A stretch of DNA of 64,000 bases from Antedon mediterranea (taxonomy: Eukaryota; Echinodermata; Crinoidea; Comatulida; Antedonidae). A program made the translations under genes and the position numbers. The DNA lies in contig NC_092672.1 in NCBI RefSeq assembly GCF_964355755.1, forward strand, positions 15,188,501 to 15,252,500, read 5' to 3'. Shown here piece by piece: positions 33,481-44,478 of the stretch (its first letter is position 1; each line of letters opens with the position of its first letter). The notes beneath the pieces are model-generated. The model saw only the letters and a program-made list of their open reading frames with translations, ran no database searches and was not told the origin of the DNA.

Positions 33481-34186
33481 TTTGCATCTAGGTGTTGTAT
33501 GATATTTCATTGCCTTTTTCTTTATTTTTATATTGTTGATAAAATTAAAACGACAATAATGTCATAATATCAGTAATGGTAGGATTCATTTATTGATAAT
33601 ATACAAGATTAATTTTGCAATATTTAAATTATTATTATTATTATGTTGGCAATTTTCCAACTGCAATTCAATATACTATAAACCTACTATATAAGTTTAT
33701 TAAGGTACAAACTTATGCCATGGTGAGGGTAATTTTTCATTGGACTAATAATATTATTATGATTTTAAAGATGTTTCACCATAACTTGGTATTATTCTAC
33801 AAGGCCATTTTGACATAATTGTTATTAGAAAAAAGGAACTACTAAGAATATATACAGTACATATGGGTAAAACACCTATCAATAAATAAATATAAATTTT
33901 GCAAAGAATTACAACAAATAAATATCAAAATGAAGCAAAAACCATTACTTTATAAAATGTTAAATATTTTAACAGTAGGTGGATTTCCACAACATTGTAC
34001 CATGATAAGTAGACTTTTATTTTATACTCTGTGTTTAGATGAACAACATTTAGTATATCTTTCGACCTTCGGATTATTTCGTGTTTTAATGGGAAAAATG
34101 TTCAGTAAGATAGGATGGTATTAAGTTGTTATATTTAATATTACCTTTGACTATATGTTTCGCATCCACGGGACATACATCATAAG
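33481..34186. other. No gene seen
   Basis: AT-rich, with an (att)n run at 33627-33645. Two plus open frames of 64-67 codons (33615-33818, 33930-34124) have no recognisable domain and are probably chance. Confidence 0.4.
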
Positions 34187-34189
34187 TTA

Positions 34190-35700
34190 TAGTTGGGGAG
34201 CCAAAAAGGTATTACCTGCACCCTCCTAGCAAACTATTTTAACAACGTTTTTTTGTTTTCTTATATCAATACAAATCAACTTGTTTTGCTGTTGGTCCAA
34301 AAAAGCTGGGATGCTTGATCAGTACAGGGGCCAAACGGTCAATATTGTCAAAAATATGACTTTGCGTAACTTGGTAACTACTGTAATCACCTGTCTCACC
34401 TGTCTTGTCGGGCTCGTAAGTAGACCATACATTTCTGTATGGTACATTGGAATATTTTATGTGCTATACTAGCCACTACTGGTCAGAAAATGATAATTAT
34501 GGTCTTATATTACTCACAAAGTATATGTTTACATTTATTCTAATGTAATAAAAATCATAAAACTGTCAATAAACCCTTAATTTTGACCTTTGACATATAT
34601 CTGGCACAAACATTTTTGGCTTAGAGCACACTTTTCATATCCCAGAAATTGCTGGGCGGATATGGTTGTAGTTGGTGTCTACATTGTAAAATTATTAATA
34701 TTTAGTTTTAGTTTTCATTAAAATCACATATACTGAGTAGTATCGTGTTTAAGGTTTACTGTGCAATTTCATAACAAACATGGTAAGCTTCTTAATTAGT
34801 ATTAGTTATAAATTATTATAAGGAAAAAAGGAGGACAAGTAAATAAAAAATCTTCTTTATAATGATTTGTTTTTATTTTTTCAGTATACTATATAGCAAT
34901 TGTCATTCATTTACCGGAGTTCTTTAAAATTGTTAAACAGTGATTAGGTTAGATTGTAATTATAATACTAAATATTAATAATGATCTTCGAGATTTAACT
35001 GTAATGTTATTCATTAGAATGAATAGAATTATGTATCCACTTAGTAGGACTTCCGATACAAAGTATCCATAGTATGTACCATACTCACACAACAGTCACT
35101 GATATGTTGATATTGACAGTATTCGCTAGTTATTAAAAATGTAAGTGTGCTCCATGCAAACATTTTGTACTAGCTAAGGTTAAAATGTAAAAATAAAGTG
35201 TTTTTTAACATTCTGTGTATTTCTGAAATATTGATATGGCCATTGTCTTGACCAATGGTAAAAAGTTTCATGGTCATTTTTGGCAAAACTTGTCCATTAA
35301 AGTGAATAGCAATATGTATCTTCTGAGTATTGTGACACCAACTGCGGCCATATCCGCTCAACAATTGATGAAAAGTGTTTTATGATTTTTATTACATTAG
35401 AACAAATATAAACATATATTTTGCGAGTAATTTGATATTCATATAGCGAATTTCTTGACCAGGGCTGGGTCAGAAAAGGGGTTTCTGTCCACTTTTGGCA
35501 AAAGTTACCAATTAGAGTGAATAGAAATATGGGTCTTCTGAGTAGTTTGGTACAAAAAATATTCCAATAAACCGAGTACTGTAGTTACCAATTTTTTTTC
35601 AGCCAACAGCAATGATTTGTTTTGATATATGGAAGCAAAAACACATTGTTAACATAGTTTGCTAGAGGGTGCAGGTAACCCCTTTCTGCCTCCCCAACTA
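34190..35700. mobile_element. Non-autonomous DNA transposon, Harbinger-like (TTA target)
   Basis: The ends are inverted repeats of more than 100 bp, starting TAGTTGGGGAGCCAAAAAGG on the left and TAGTTGGGGAGGCAGAAAGG on the right. Further matches are ttacctgcaccct, ctagcaaacta and tgctgttgg. TTA lies on both sides (34187-34189 and 35701-35703), the TWA target of PIF/Harbinger; TA alone would suggest Tc1/mariner. Inside, a block with agtgaatagcaatatg and tcttctgagta near 35300 recurs near 35515. No transposase is visible. Confidence 0.75.
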
Positions 35701-35703
35701 TTA

Positions 35704-36411
35704 GTAAGTGTAATTGCAGAAGTTTAAGCTAATTTTCTAAATAGCACCCTTTGGGCTGTTTGCAAATTCTCCAGCTATCCAGCATTGTAGATTTGAAATC
35801 GAATGAAACCCCAATAGCCGAGTTGTTGAGTAAGCTGCCAGGACTTTATGTATACTGTGCGATATCTGTGTCCCGTCAGGACCCTGGGATACTTCTGCCC
35901 ATGTTGCAAGCCGTCTAAATGTCTTCCTTCTTAGGCCACTGTGTCGCGGAATAATGTATTAATTATACCAATTAGGATGGTATTTATTTGAAAACGCCCG
36001 GAACACCTCCCCAATAAAACATCAATTAAAATAATTATCTCGCTACTCAACCCCCACCCCCCCCCCCCCCCCCTCACCCCAAATTCATCTAATAAACGCC
36101 CATCCACATTTATACACACAATATTGCATTATATTTATAACACAATTATACTATTTTTAGTAGATTTCTTCGGACTGTTTTACAATTTACCAAGCATTTG
36201 ATATTCTTTTTTACCACTTTTCATATCTACAATAAACACTATACGCCTAAAACGCTATTAATCATCTTAGGTTAGTGAGTACGTTTAGTTTTACGAATAT
36301 CAAAAGCATTTAAATAATGGTAACCGACCGAAATTGTCCAGGCCAGAATGTCCTTCTAAAACTGTTTGTGTCCCGAGTCATTATCATTCCGAGAACCATC
36401 GTCTACACTTC
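35704..36411. other. No gene seen; poly-C tract and possible tRNA-like stretch
   Basis: A C-run with two interruptions lies at 36051-36078. The stretch 35810-35905 has agccgagttgttgagtaagc and gtcccgtcaggaccctggg, which could be a tRNA-derived SINE head, but no cloverleaf can be formed with confidence. No supported coding frame. Confidence 0.35.
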
Positions 36412-36448
36412 CTAGAGGGGGAGCGAGCGAAGCGAGCTCACCCTCTAG
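36412..36448 (+). repeat. Hairpin end with CTAG, Helitron-like family H1
   Basis: ctagaggg and ccctctag flank a centre with gagcgaagcga. The same loop type (gagtgaagcga) with different arms occurs at 48392-48428. A hairpin ending in CTAG followed by T is what a Helitron 3' terminus looks like; the rest of the element to the left was not delimited. Confidence 0.5.
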
Positions 36449-36589
36449 TTGTTATAATTATTTAGGTTTGTACATAAATTTAGGTTTGTACATGAACACC
36501 TTTATGATCACAATATATCAGTAATACTACTGAATTATGTAATTTGACTTAGATTATATATAATAGTTTACTAATATCAGTAGATGTGC

Positions 36590-36965
36590 TCTATGTTTTA
36601 GCTATCAGGTACTGCCAACTTAGTATTGTGTGCATATCAACTTTCCATGTCCTACGATTAACTCTGAGGATCAATGTTGAAGCTCTGCTTGTAAATTGTT
36701 TAGTAACCCTATCCCCGGAATTTCCCCAAACAACATCTGCATAATCAAACATCAGCATTACTAATCCCCTATAAATAAAATGCAGTGTTTTAACATTAAA
36801 AAATCTTCTAATTCCTAAATGCTTATATTTCGTGACATTTTCAATGGCAGTGTTCTCAATACATGATGTTAATCAGCGTGTTTTAATCTAATGTTTATTC
36901 CAAAAAGCATTGTTTTTGTTTTACTTACAGTATGTTAAGTTTTAATTTACATTGTGATCAATGTC
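36590..36965 (-). pseudogene. LINE ORF2 late RT segment
   Basis: Minus translation: KTKTMLFGINIRLKHA, then NVTKYKHLGI, then FIYRGLVMLMFDYADVVWGN and KQFTSRASTLILRVNRRTW. This is the end of the RT and the following segment of a CR1-like ORF2 (FDYADVVWG is a frequent motif). Truncated at both ends. Confidence 0.75.
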
Positions 36966-38075
36966 AAGATAGACTGTCTAACATACACCAACATTTATTT
37001 GTATGACGTAGGTGTATTGGTCATATGCTAATGTGCTTCTCAACACGTGCCAGCGTACTGTGCAAATTTTCTTTGGATACGCTGCCATTAAGTTTTTATT
37101 TGAGGGATAATTGGGTACTTTATTGGGGACAAATTCTTTAAGAAAGAATATGTTTCTTATAAAGGTAAAAAACTGTGTTAATTCCTAGTGATGATTATTT
37201 TGGTACAGGAAACATGTGTTTATAACCAATATTGGTCTATCTTGGTAATCTTGATTTCATCATCTTGTTGAGATTTTTACAGACCAGCTAATTAATAATA
37301 GATTAATAGATGCATTCAAATTTGAAAAATATACATCTCTGATGTACACTGCATTGTTTAATTTTAAATACAGATTATCCCCTTTATTCAGTATTTTAAT
37401 TTAATTACCATACAGAGTATGGTTCATTATTTTATAAATCCCATCAATAATTTATAAACATTTATCTACAATTTAAATAATGAATATATTTAACTTTAAA
37501 AACATTAAACCAGGTCATTCCTTATCTTAAATGTATGTTCTAAGGTTAATTGTTAAGAAAAACATGCACTACCCGAGTAAATATTACCTAGGCTTAGTTT
37601 TGTAGGCCTAGGTGGTAAAGAGTGGTAACGTAGGCTAGGTCTAGCCTGACGTTGTCTCGTTGCTGAATTAATTGTCTTTCCCCTTTCAAAATTGGGAGAA
37701 CCCTGGTATTTTCTCTGAAAATAATAATTATTATTATTTTTTTTCCCCTTTACGATCGGTCAATGGGTGCATCACATAAACAATATGGATTCCACTCTGC
37801 TGCACTCCGTTCGTGGCATAGAACCATTCCCCATTCAATACAAACATTTATTTTTCTTTTTGTGGCATGCACCACTTTTATTCAATTTCATTCAATAATA
37901 AAATGTTGCTGTGAGTACCAACATGAATATTTTGAGGTTGGCATCTTTCTGTTTAACATTTTTTTTTAAAGAGTCCAGTGATTTACGCTCTCATTTGCCT
38001 TGAAGCGTTAGGAAAGCATACATATACAGGGCTATTTTGCCGAGTATAAAATTCAATAACCTGTTCTAAGACAAA
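36966..38075. other. No gene seen; dispersed repeat at 37498-37625
   Basis: 37498-37625 matches 20855-20990 in the same orientation. A short (att)-rich run lies near 37725-37745. The plus open frame 37763-37969 (68 codons) has no recognised domain. Confidence 0.5.
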
Positions 38076-38079
38076 TATA

Positions 38080-38230
38080 CTGTACATGTATCTGTAGAAT
38101 GAGCCGATTTAAACGCAGACTGATGGTCAGTTGGCGTAATGCTATCTCTGGACAATTGAATTAATACAAATTCTAGTACATTAGATATCACACTAGCTAA
38201 AGCTATTGGGCTAAATTACTTTTACTCGTA
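38080..38230 (-). pseudogene. LINE RT fragment (RPIALASVISNVLE)
   Basis: Minus translation: RPIALASVISNVLEFVLIQL, RDSITPTDHQSAFKSAHST. This is the N-terminal RT block of a LINE (YRPI.L.S...K..E ... QFGFR..HST). The first part is reached through a frameshift. Confidence 0.65.
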
Positions 38231-39169
38231 ATATCACCTGATTTAGATTATCAATTTGATAGGTCTGTATTAAAAGCGCTATGAAAATGTATTACTAGCT
38301 TCAACTCAAAATGAGATTTTACTATCTTAGCTTTTTTACTATATTTTGGCAAAAGATTTATTTCAAATTAAATTAACAGATATTGCGTTTTTTATTTAGA
38401 TAAGATGCACAAATATTTTCAAATTGCTAAAACCGGTATTCTGTACATTCATTACAAAAAGCAAAGTAATTGTGAATACAAATTAATGTTAGTGTTGCAA
38501 TATTTTGAGATACTCATCGATCATACAAATTAATACAAAAATAAAATGTTTTGATAAGAAATGTAGATGTTTAAGCCTTTGGGGTTTTAGCCCAATTAAG
38601 CCATAAAGATTTCTGTAATTAAAGTACCATTCTCTATGTTTTTTTAGATCTAATTTAAGGTCACAAACTACATTTAATGTTAAAATAAATACTATATTGT
38701 CCTATGGTCTTTTAACAGTTAAAAATGTGAAAAATAGGATGTGACCCGCTATAAATCCCCACATGCATTGCGCATGTATTGATAATGTCGTTTCTTTCGA
38801 TCGATACATGCCACACTCCCGTTTTGGCAGAGAGACTCCCATATTTTAGACTCATCTCCCAGCCTAATATTGTGCTCTCGGTTTTCTAAATTTTCTCCCA
38901 GATTACAAAGAAAACTGAATGTTTATGTGTACATGTTGTTTTTGCATTAAAATGTAACAAAAAGCCTTATACACAAGCACATTTTTGATATTTGTACGAC
39001 CATCTGTGGTCATAATCTTCTCCTATTTTAGGTAGTGCATTGTTTCACTCTCTCCTCCCTTACACATCAAAAATTGTATGGAACAGGCCTTTAATACTTA
39101 GCATCATCATTGTTCTAATTATTAAGCTAACCTTTTATATTAGAAATAATTTAGTAGTAGTGTATAAGT

Positions 39170-39705
39170 AGTGCTTGAATTTAGTGGCAATTTGAGATGG
39201 ATCAATAATTTTGGTACCATTTTCTGTAAAATAATAAGGTAGTGTGTTTGTGGTGTTTTTGTATTCATGTAGTTATGGGTTGGGTCCAGGTTAAAGTCAC
39301 CACAGACAGTCGGACATTACCTATTTATTATTGAACATATGCAGGTGCGGGGGAAGGTGGTAGGTAGGCCTAGTAAATTTGGATAATGTACGCTCGCGAT
39401 TTTGTGTATAACTTAATATTAGCTTATATAGCACCCTCTATATATAATTGTTAATTATTGTAACACGCCCTCTATTGTTTAAATTTCATTTTTTCAACTT
39501 GGGAAATCATAATTTTGGTTTGTTAGTAAATTTATGTTGCTTCTTATTTTGAGATTTAGTTCATCTGAGATGTAAAGGACAACTCCCTCACCTCTTCTAC
39601 TTGTACGGTTAGATTTTATCATTGTGTTTCCTTTGATATGAGTGAGTAGAGATGGTAAATTTTTAATGTCATCCAACCAGGTTTCACTAAAACCTATAAT
39701 ATAAT
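39170..39705 (-). pseudogene. LINE AP-endonuclease fragment
   Basis: Minus translation begins FSETWLDDIKN (the metal-binding glutamate of SETWL is intact), then GEGVVLYISDELN. About 180 bases further on comes GDFNLDPTHNYMN, the GDFN block of LINE endonucleases. A frameshift or deletion lies between. No RT follows. Confidence 0.7.
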
Positions 39706-42150
39706 AGAGACGTTATGATTTAGAGTAAGGAGATAATTTGTAATGGAATTAAAATTTGTTATAAGGCTTCAGGAGTTTATGAAGTATACTGAGATCAGAA
39801 TTTTTGTTAAATGAATCACTTATAGTATATTTACCGCATTTATTATTTCATTATTATAGTCGTAATCATTAATAAAAAAAAATGTTTGGAGATTAGACTA
39901 ATTTATAGTATGATCAATGTTCAACTGTTTTATAATAAATAATAATTAGGAATAATATTGCATAATCGCACAAAACACTCTAAAATTGTTTTTTAAGGCA
40001 CTGAAGCATCTAGGTTTTTGTTTTTTTACTTATTACTTATTTTTTATAATATCTGTTTGATAATAGAGTTATTGAATTAAAAGTAATTCTCAAGGCTATT
40101 GACTAAAGGTATTGATAATAGTATGAAAACAAAAGGAATAATAATGAATGAAACAATAGGAATGATTTTAGAGATACCAATAACAGTACAATTATTTAAT
40201 AGTGACAGTGATAATGTAATAAGTAATACTAAATAATTAAACGATTATAGTAATAATTGAGAGGTACGGTAATAATAATTTAATAGTGATAATTAATGAT
40301 AACAAAAAAAATATTATAAAGAAAAAACATCAATAATACAAATTTGTTAAGCTTGATTTATAAAATTGAAATTAATATTTCAGTCTGTTAATGTGTATAT
40401 GGTTCATGTTAAAACTATAGGGCTGTCACACATCCTAACAATAAATTAATAACTGAAGCTGAATATAATTAAATTAAGAATTATGTATTAGCATATTTCA
40501 TACACAGTGTGTTGGTATTGTATTATAATAATAAGTAATATTTTACAGATTTTTTTTAATATAGAAGCACAGATTATTTTATATCATATATATATATATA
40601 TATAAAGAAATACATTATAAAATCTTTACATTATGAACTAAATTAGTGACATTAAAACTTTTAAATTTTACTTTTTTGGAACTGTGTACCTTGAAGCTTC
40701 TTGAGGTTATTTTACAGTGCCATGCTTTATCTAGGCAAGTAGGAAACATGGGTTTGCTGTTCATATTCAGTGATTTGTGAATTAACTCCTTTGATATGTC
40801 ATGAAATAAGAAATCATTAAAATTGATTTTAATTTAGAAAACTATAAAAATATATATTTAAAACAGAGAATTAATGACGACTGTGAAATATGCTTGATTT
40901 AAGTACTTTTTATGGGAGGAAGCATCTTAACTATATCGCCATTAACTTTGACTAATTTCCATTTTAATGAGACGGGACTGTCAGCTATTTTCCCCCAGAG
41001 AATAGGGCTGACATTTACACCCTCAGGTATCTATTGCATATTCATAGATCTTCAAATTGTCATCAACTTTTACAAATGGATAAGAATAGTAAGTTGAGCA
41101 AACATGTTGTTAACATAAAGACCATGTACATGAATGCAGAGAAAGTATTTGTATTCAAGCAAAAACTGCATTTTATATATTACCCGATAGTTAGAAATAG
41201 CTTCATTTAATTATTTGTTTTCAGTTATTTAGTTTTTATGAATTATTATTATAGATCTATGAACATGAAATTTATGTTTTTACTTATAAAAAGAGAAAAT
41301 AAACGGTTAAATTCAACCAAAAACCCATTGACTTCCAGTCAACTTGACTATTTTTGCTTTAAATTACAGTTTTTTCAAGGTAAATATTTTGTATTTTTCG
41401 ATCTAATTTTTTGTCAATGTGAATAATTATTATGTGACATTAAAATAGCATATTCAACAAAAACATCTTTAATTTATTTATCCTAATTGCATGTATAAGT
41501 TTACTGCATATTAATATTTTTTATTCAAACTTGTGTATATTCATTCAACAAAACCTGCATTTCACCATGTATGCTGTAGGTATTACGATACACATTACCT
41601 GACTTAACTATATTGTATTTACTTACTTTAGGTCATATTAATATTTTTTATTCAAACTTGTGTATGTAATTCATTCAACAAAACTTTACAAACTCACCAT
41701 TTATATCTCTCTTAGGATATTGGAACATCTAAAGCACTATTCAACTCCTTGGAAAATCCTTACATAAAACACAGTAGGTTAGAATGTCTGGTCCACTTGA
41801 TTCTATTTGTTATTTGTTCTTATTGATATTACCTTGTGAGTAGACCTATACTGTACACTGATTAAAAACACCTCACTGTGACTTGTTCAGCTCTTATTTG
41901 TGAACTGTGGATCGAGGTAGTCCAATGAAAGCAGAATGTTAAAGCATTCTTAATCATTGATGCCATAAGTATGGGCATGCTCAGTTGTGCTTCTCTGTAT
42001 CTTAATGTGAAAAGTGGTGTTGTTGAAGTGTAACATTTAAATCATGTTAGAGAGATGGAAATGGAGATTTTATAATCACTGTACTTAAAGAAATGTGTCT
42101 TCTGTATTTGATTTGAACTGAAAACACAATACAGTGAAATAAATATAAAG
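39706..42150. other. No gene seen; AT-rich with short repeats
   Basis: Very AT-rich, with a (ta)n run at 40588-40604. A direct repeat with catattaatattttttattc and aaacttgtgtat(gt)a occurs at 41508-41565 and 41636-41690. Plus open frames at 40912-41097 and 41238-41426 show no domain. Confidence 0.5.
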
Positions 42151-42155
42151 GTAAA

Positions 42156-43100
42156 CTAGAATTTAATTTGTCACTTTGACGAATTATAGGTGATCATTTT
42201 TATAATTTAACTGACATTCATTTTTTTTAAAACATCCACATACGTTAAATACGATCGCAAACATGTTCATCCTATGACCTGATGCCTGTTATGCTCATAT
42301 TCTTGAGCTGTATATCTATATACAATGTAGCATATAGGTGAAATTACAGGATCCACATCATGTTCTAATTTTTTGGTATGTTGACATTATTTAAAAAAAC
42401 TTTAGGATGACCATTTTAGAAGATAATGAATTAAGCAAATAAATATAAGATTTGGAAGAAGCACGTAGAAGCATGATGCGCGCTCTTTGAAATTTGTATA
42501 ACTTTGACGAAAGAGATGAAAAACTACTTTTTAAATTCAACTGGCCATATGATAACGTCACATCATCCGATAGGCTTAATTTTTACATGAATTCATATCT
42601 AAATTTTAATCCTTTATAATAAATTCTAATCATCAGTAACCTTCAAGTCTGAATAGCTGTAAGATATTCAAATATACGGTGTACGTGAACTTACATGACC
42701 TATGTCAATGTGATAATCTATGATGAAAGAGAAAAAAAACTTATTTTTAAATGCAAGTGGCCATTTGATGACGTTACAACATTTTGTACGCGAGATGTGT
42801 ACATGAATTCATATCTACAACTCAATGGCTTCCAGAATAAGTTAAAAAAAATTGGGCGTTATTGTGCATTCTGAAGAATTATTTTCATTTTAAAAATGCC
42901 TTAGTTTTCACAATTTTCAGCACGCGGGCAAAAAAGTGTTTTTGGGCAGCAATGCAAATGGCCTAATTCATGCTCTAAATTGATCAAAACTTAATTTGGA
43001 GCTTTTTAAATTTTAAAATTAAAGGCATAACCTTGAAACATGTAAGTTTTTATTTTCTAATATTTTTACCCTTGACCTGAACTTTACGTGTAGTGAATTT
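42156..43100 (-). mobile_element. Helitron-like non-autonomous element (H2 family)
   Basis: On the minus strand the 3' end is a hairpin of aattcgtca and tgacaaatt, then aaatt and CTAG, followed by T (plus 42156-42185). Inside are two modules with ggccat..gatgacgt(c/t)aca and acatgaattcatatct at 42535-42660 and 42760-42900. The related element at 60754-61664 is inverted and complete enough to define both ends. The 5' limit here is uncertain. Confidence 0.6.
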
Positions 43101-43131
43101 CATTATTATGTGATAATGAATTATGGAGATA

Positions 43132-43667
43132 CCAGGCTTAACCCGTGCTCCGCACGGTCTTTTTCTGCCTTAATATGTTGTTATATACTTTACATGGGCA
43201 AGTATAATAACAGCGCACTTTAATAAAAGTACTTTTAAATAAAATTCGGAACTACTGTATTTACGGCCATTGGTTTGTTATACTATATTCCTTCACTTCA
43301 ATATATGTAGGCTAAAAATTAAAGGAATAGTACAGTGGATATGAAACGTAAGGCTTTACTTTTGACGGGAAAATAAAAGACGCTAATAAAATTGTGCTGT
43401 GTAAATTAGATGATGCGCGGAAATACATAACGAAAGTATAAAAATGCCAAATTATATTATTTTGGGTGTTTTTCGTGGTGTATTAATTATTTGATACGTA
43501 GAAAAAAAAAAGTGGACAAAAATCGAATGAAAACACATTGCTGCGGTAACACGAATTAAGTTTATTCATTTATATTTTATTTTTATTTCACTGGTTTTGA
43601 TATTTTGCAATTTTTTTTGTATGGGAGATTTGTTACGTACTTGCTACTTTTGTAATTAAAGTGTGGT
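43132..43667 (-). mobile_element. Helitron-like element A (family H3), minus strand
   Basis: The 3' end on the minus strand is a hairpin ccgtgc-gga-gcacgg, then gttaag and CTGG (plus 43132-43157). Shared with its right neighbour: acccgtgctccrcacggt, aagtataataaaagyrcac, attcggaactact and the far end ttgctacttttgtaattaaa. CTGG fits the CTRR rule for Helitron 3' ends. No Rep/helicase gene, so non-autonomous. Confidence 0.65.
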
Positions 43668-43753
43668 CTAGCAGAAACCCGTGCTCCACACGGTTTGTCT
43701 ACCTTAATAATAATTCACATGGCATGATTATTAAGTATAATAAAAGCGTACTT

Positions 43754-44110
43754 TTCCCGGCCACGATATTTCTTTTTGTACATAAGTTGGGGACCCCTCA
43801 TGAGAGTAGACGTCACAAAATATGAATGAATATTCATAAATCAAGTCCATAAGATATGTTAGAAATGAACTAACAATTCGCTAATACAAAGGTTTTCTGT
43901 TGAGCCGTCTGTGTAGTCGAGTGGATTAAGCTATGGTCGACTTTACATGTCGATGTATCGGGTTCGAATCCGATGAGCAAGTACTTTATAGTGAGAGAGA
44001 GATTATTTAGAGGATTAGGTTTAGGAACTTAAGTATCTTTCACATAAGGGGCCCCAACTTGTGTACGAAATAAAAAATCGCTTCCCGGCCCCGACAAACA
44101 AACAATACAA
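43754..44110. mobile_element. Inverted-repeat insertion carrying a tRNA-like module
   Basis: Ends: cttttcccggccacgatatt and tgtacataagttgggg at the left pair with the complement of gtgtacgaaataaaaaatcg, cttcccggccccg and ccccaacttgtgtac at the right. It splits sequence that is continuous in element A (tactttt ... attcggaactac). In its centre at 43908-43983 is the tRNA-like stretch gtagtcgagtggattaagc ... gggttcgaatccgatgagc. Confidence 0.6.
43908..43983 (+). other. tRNA-like sequence (B box strong)
   Basis: gtagtcgagtggattaagct is A-box-like, and gggttcgaatcc is a good B box. A pairing tcgac-tttacat-gtcga gives an anticodon-like loop with TAC. The acceptor stem does not form, so it is a tRNA-derived module, not a proven tRNA gene. 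Confidence 0.45.
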
Positions 44111-44395
44111 TTCGGAACTACTTACGGACATTGATTTTGTTATACATACTTTGAAATACTTTGACATTAATTATTAAAACTTTATTTTGGAATAATAAAA
44201 ATGTAGTCGAAATTTGGGTGTATTTTTCATTGATAATTAAACGGAAACACAACACTAATTTGGAATCGTTTTTTTATTTTTTTTTGTTTTTTTTTTGTTT
44301 GTTCATATACATTTTTTTTCACGTGTTTTTTTTTTCCAATTTTTTGTGTGTGTATTTTTCCGTATCTTTTTTGCTAGTTTTGTAATTAAATTACA

Positions 44396-44478
44396 GTGAT
44401 ACTTAATTATTACACATGTCGCGGATTGAACTCGAACCTCCTAAGCATTGATATCATTTGCTCACTGAGCCAAACCGT
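44396..44478 (-). other. tRNA-like sequence, minus strand
   Basis: On the minus strand cggtttggctcagtgagcaa is A-box-like and ggaggttcgagttcaatcc B-box-like. No acceptor stem is visible. It follows Helitron-like element B directly. Confidence 0.4.

Larger units (their letters stand above)
43668..44395 (-). mobile_element. Helitron-like element B (family H3), tandem to A
   Basis: The 3' end on the minus strand is the hairpin ccgtgt-gga-gcacgg, then gtttctg and CTAG (plus 43668-43693). It lies directly next to element A in the same orientation. It is interrupted at 43754-44110 by an inverted-repeat element. Its far end is ttgctagttttgtaattaaa, like that of A. Confidence 0.65.

Noticed and set aside
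40588-40604. Regulatory TATA cluster
   Set aside because: It is a simple (ta)n microsatellite with no gene next to it.
43908-43983. Functional tRNA gene
   Set aside because: The acceptor stem does not pair and the T stem is off register; called a tRNA-like module only.
44161-44385. 74-codon hydrophobic plus frame as a membrane protein
   Set aside because: It is made by T-rich low-complexity sequence (Phe/Leu runs) inside a Helitron-like element.
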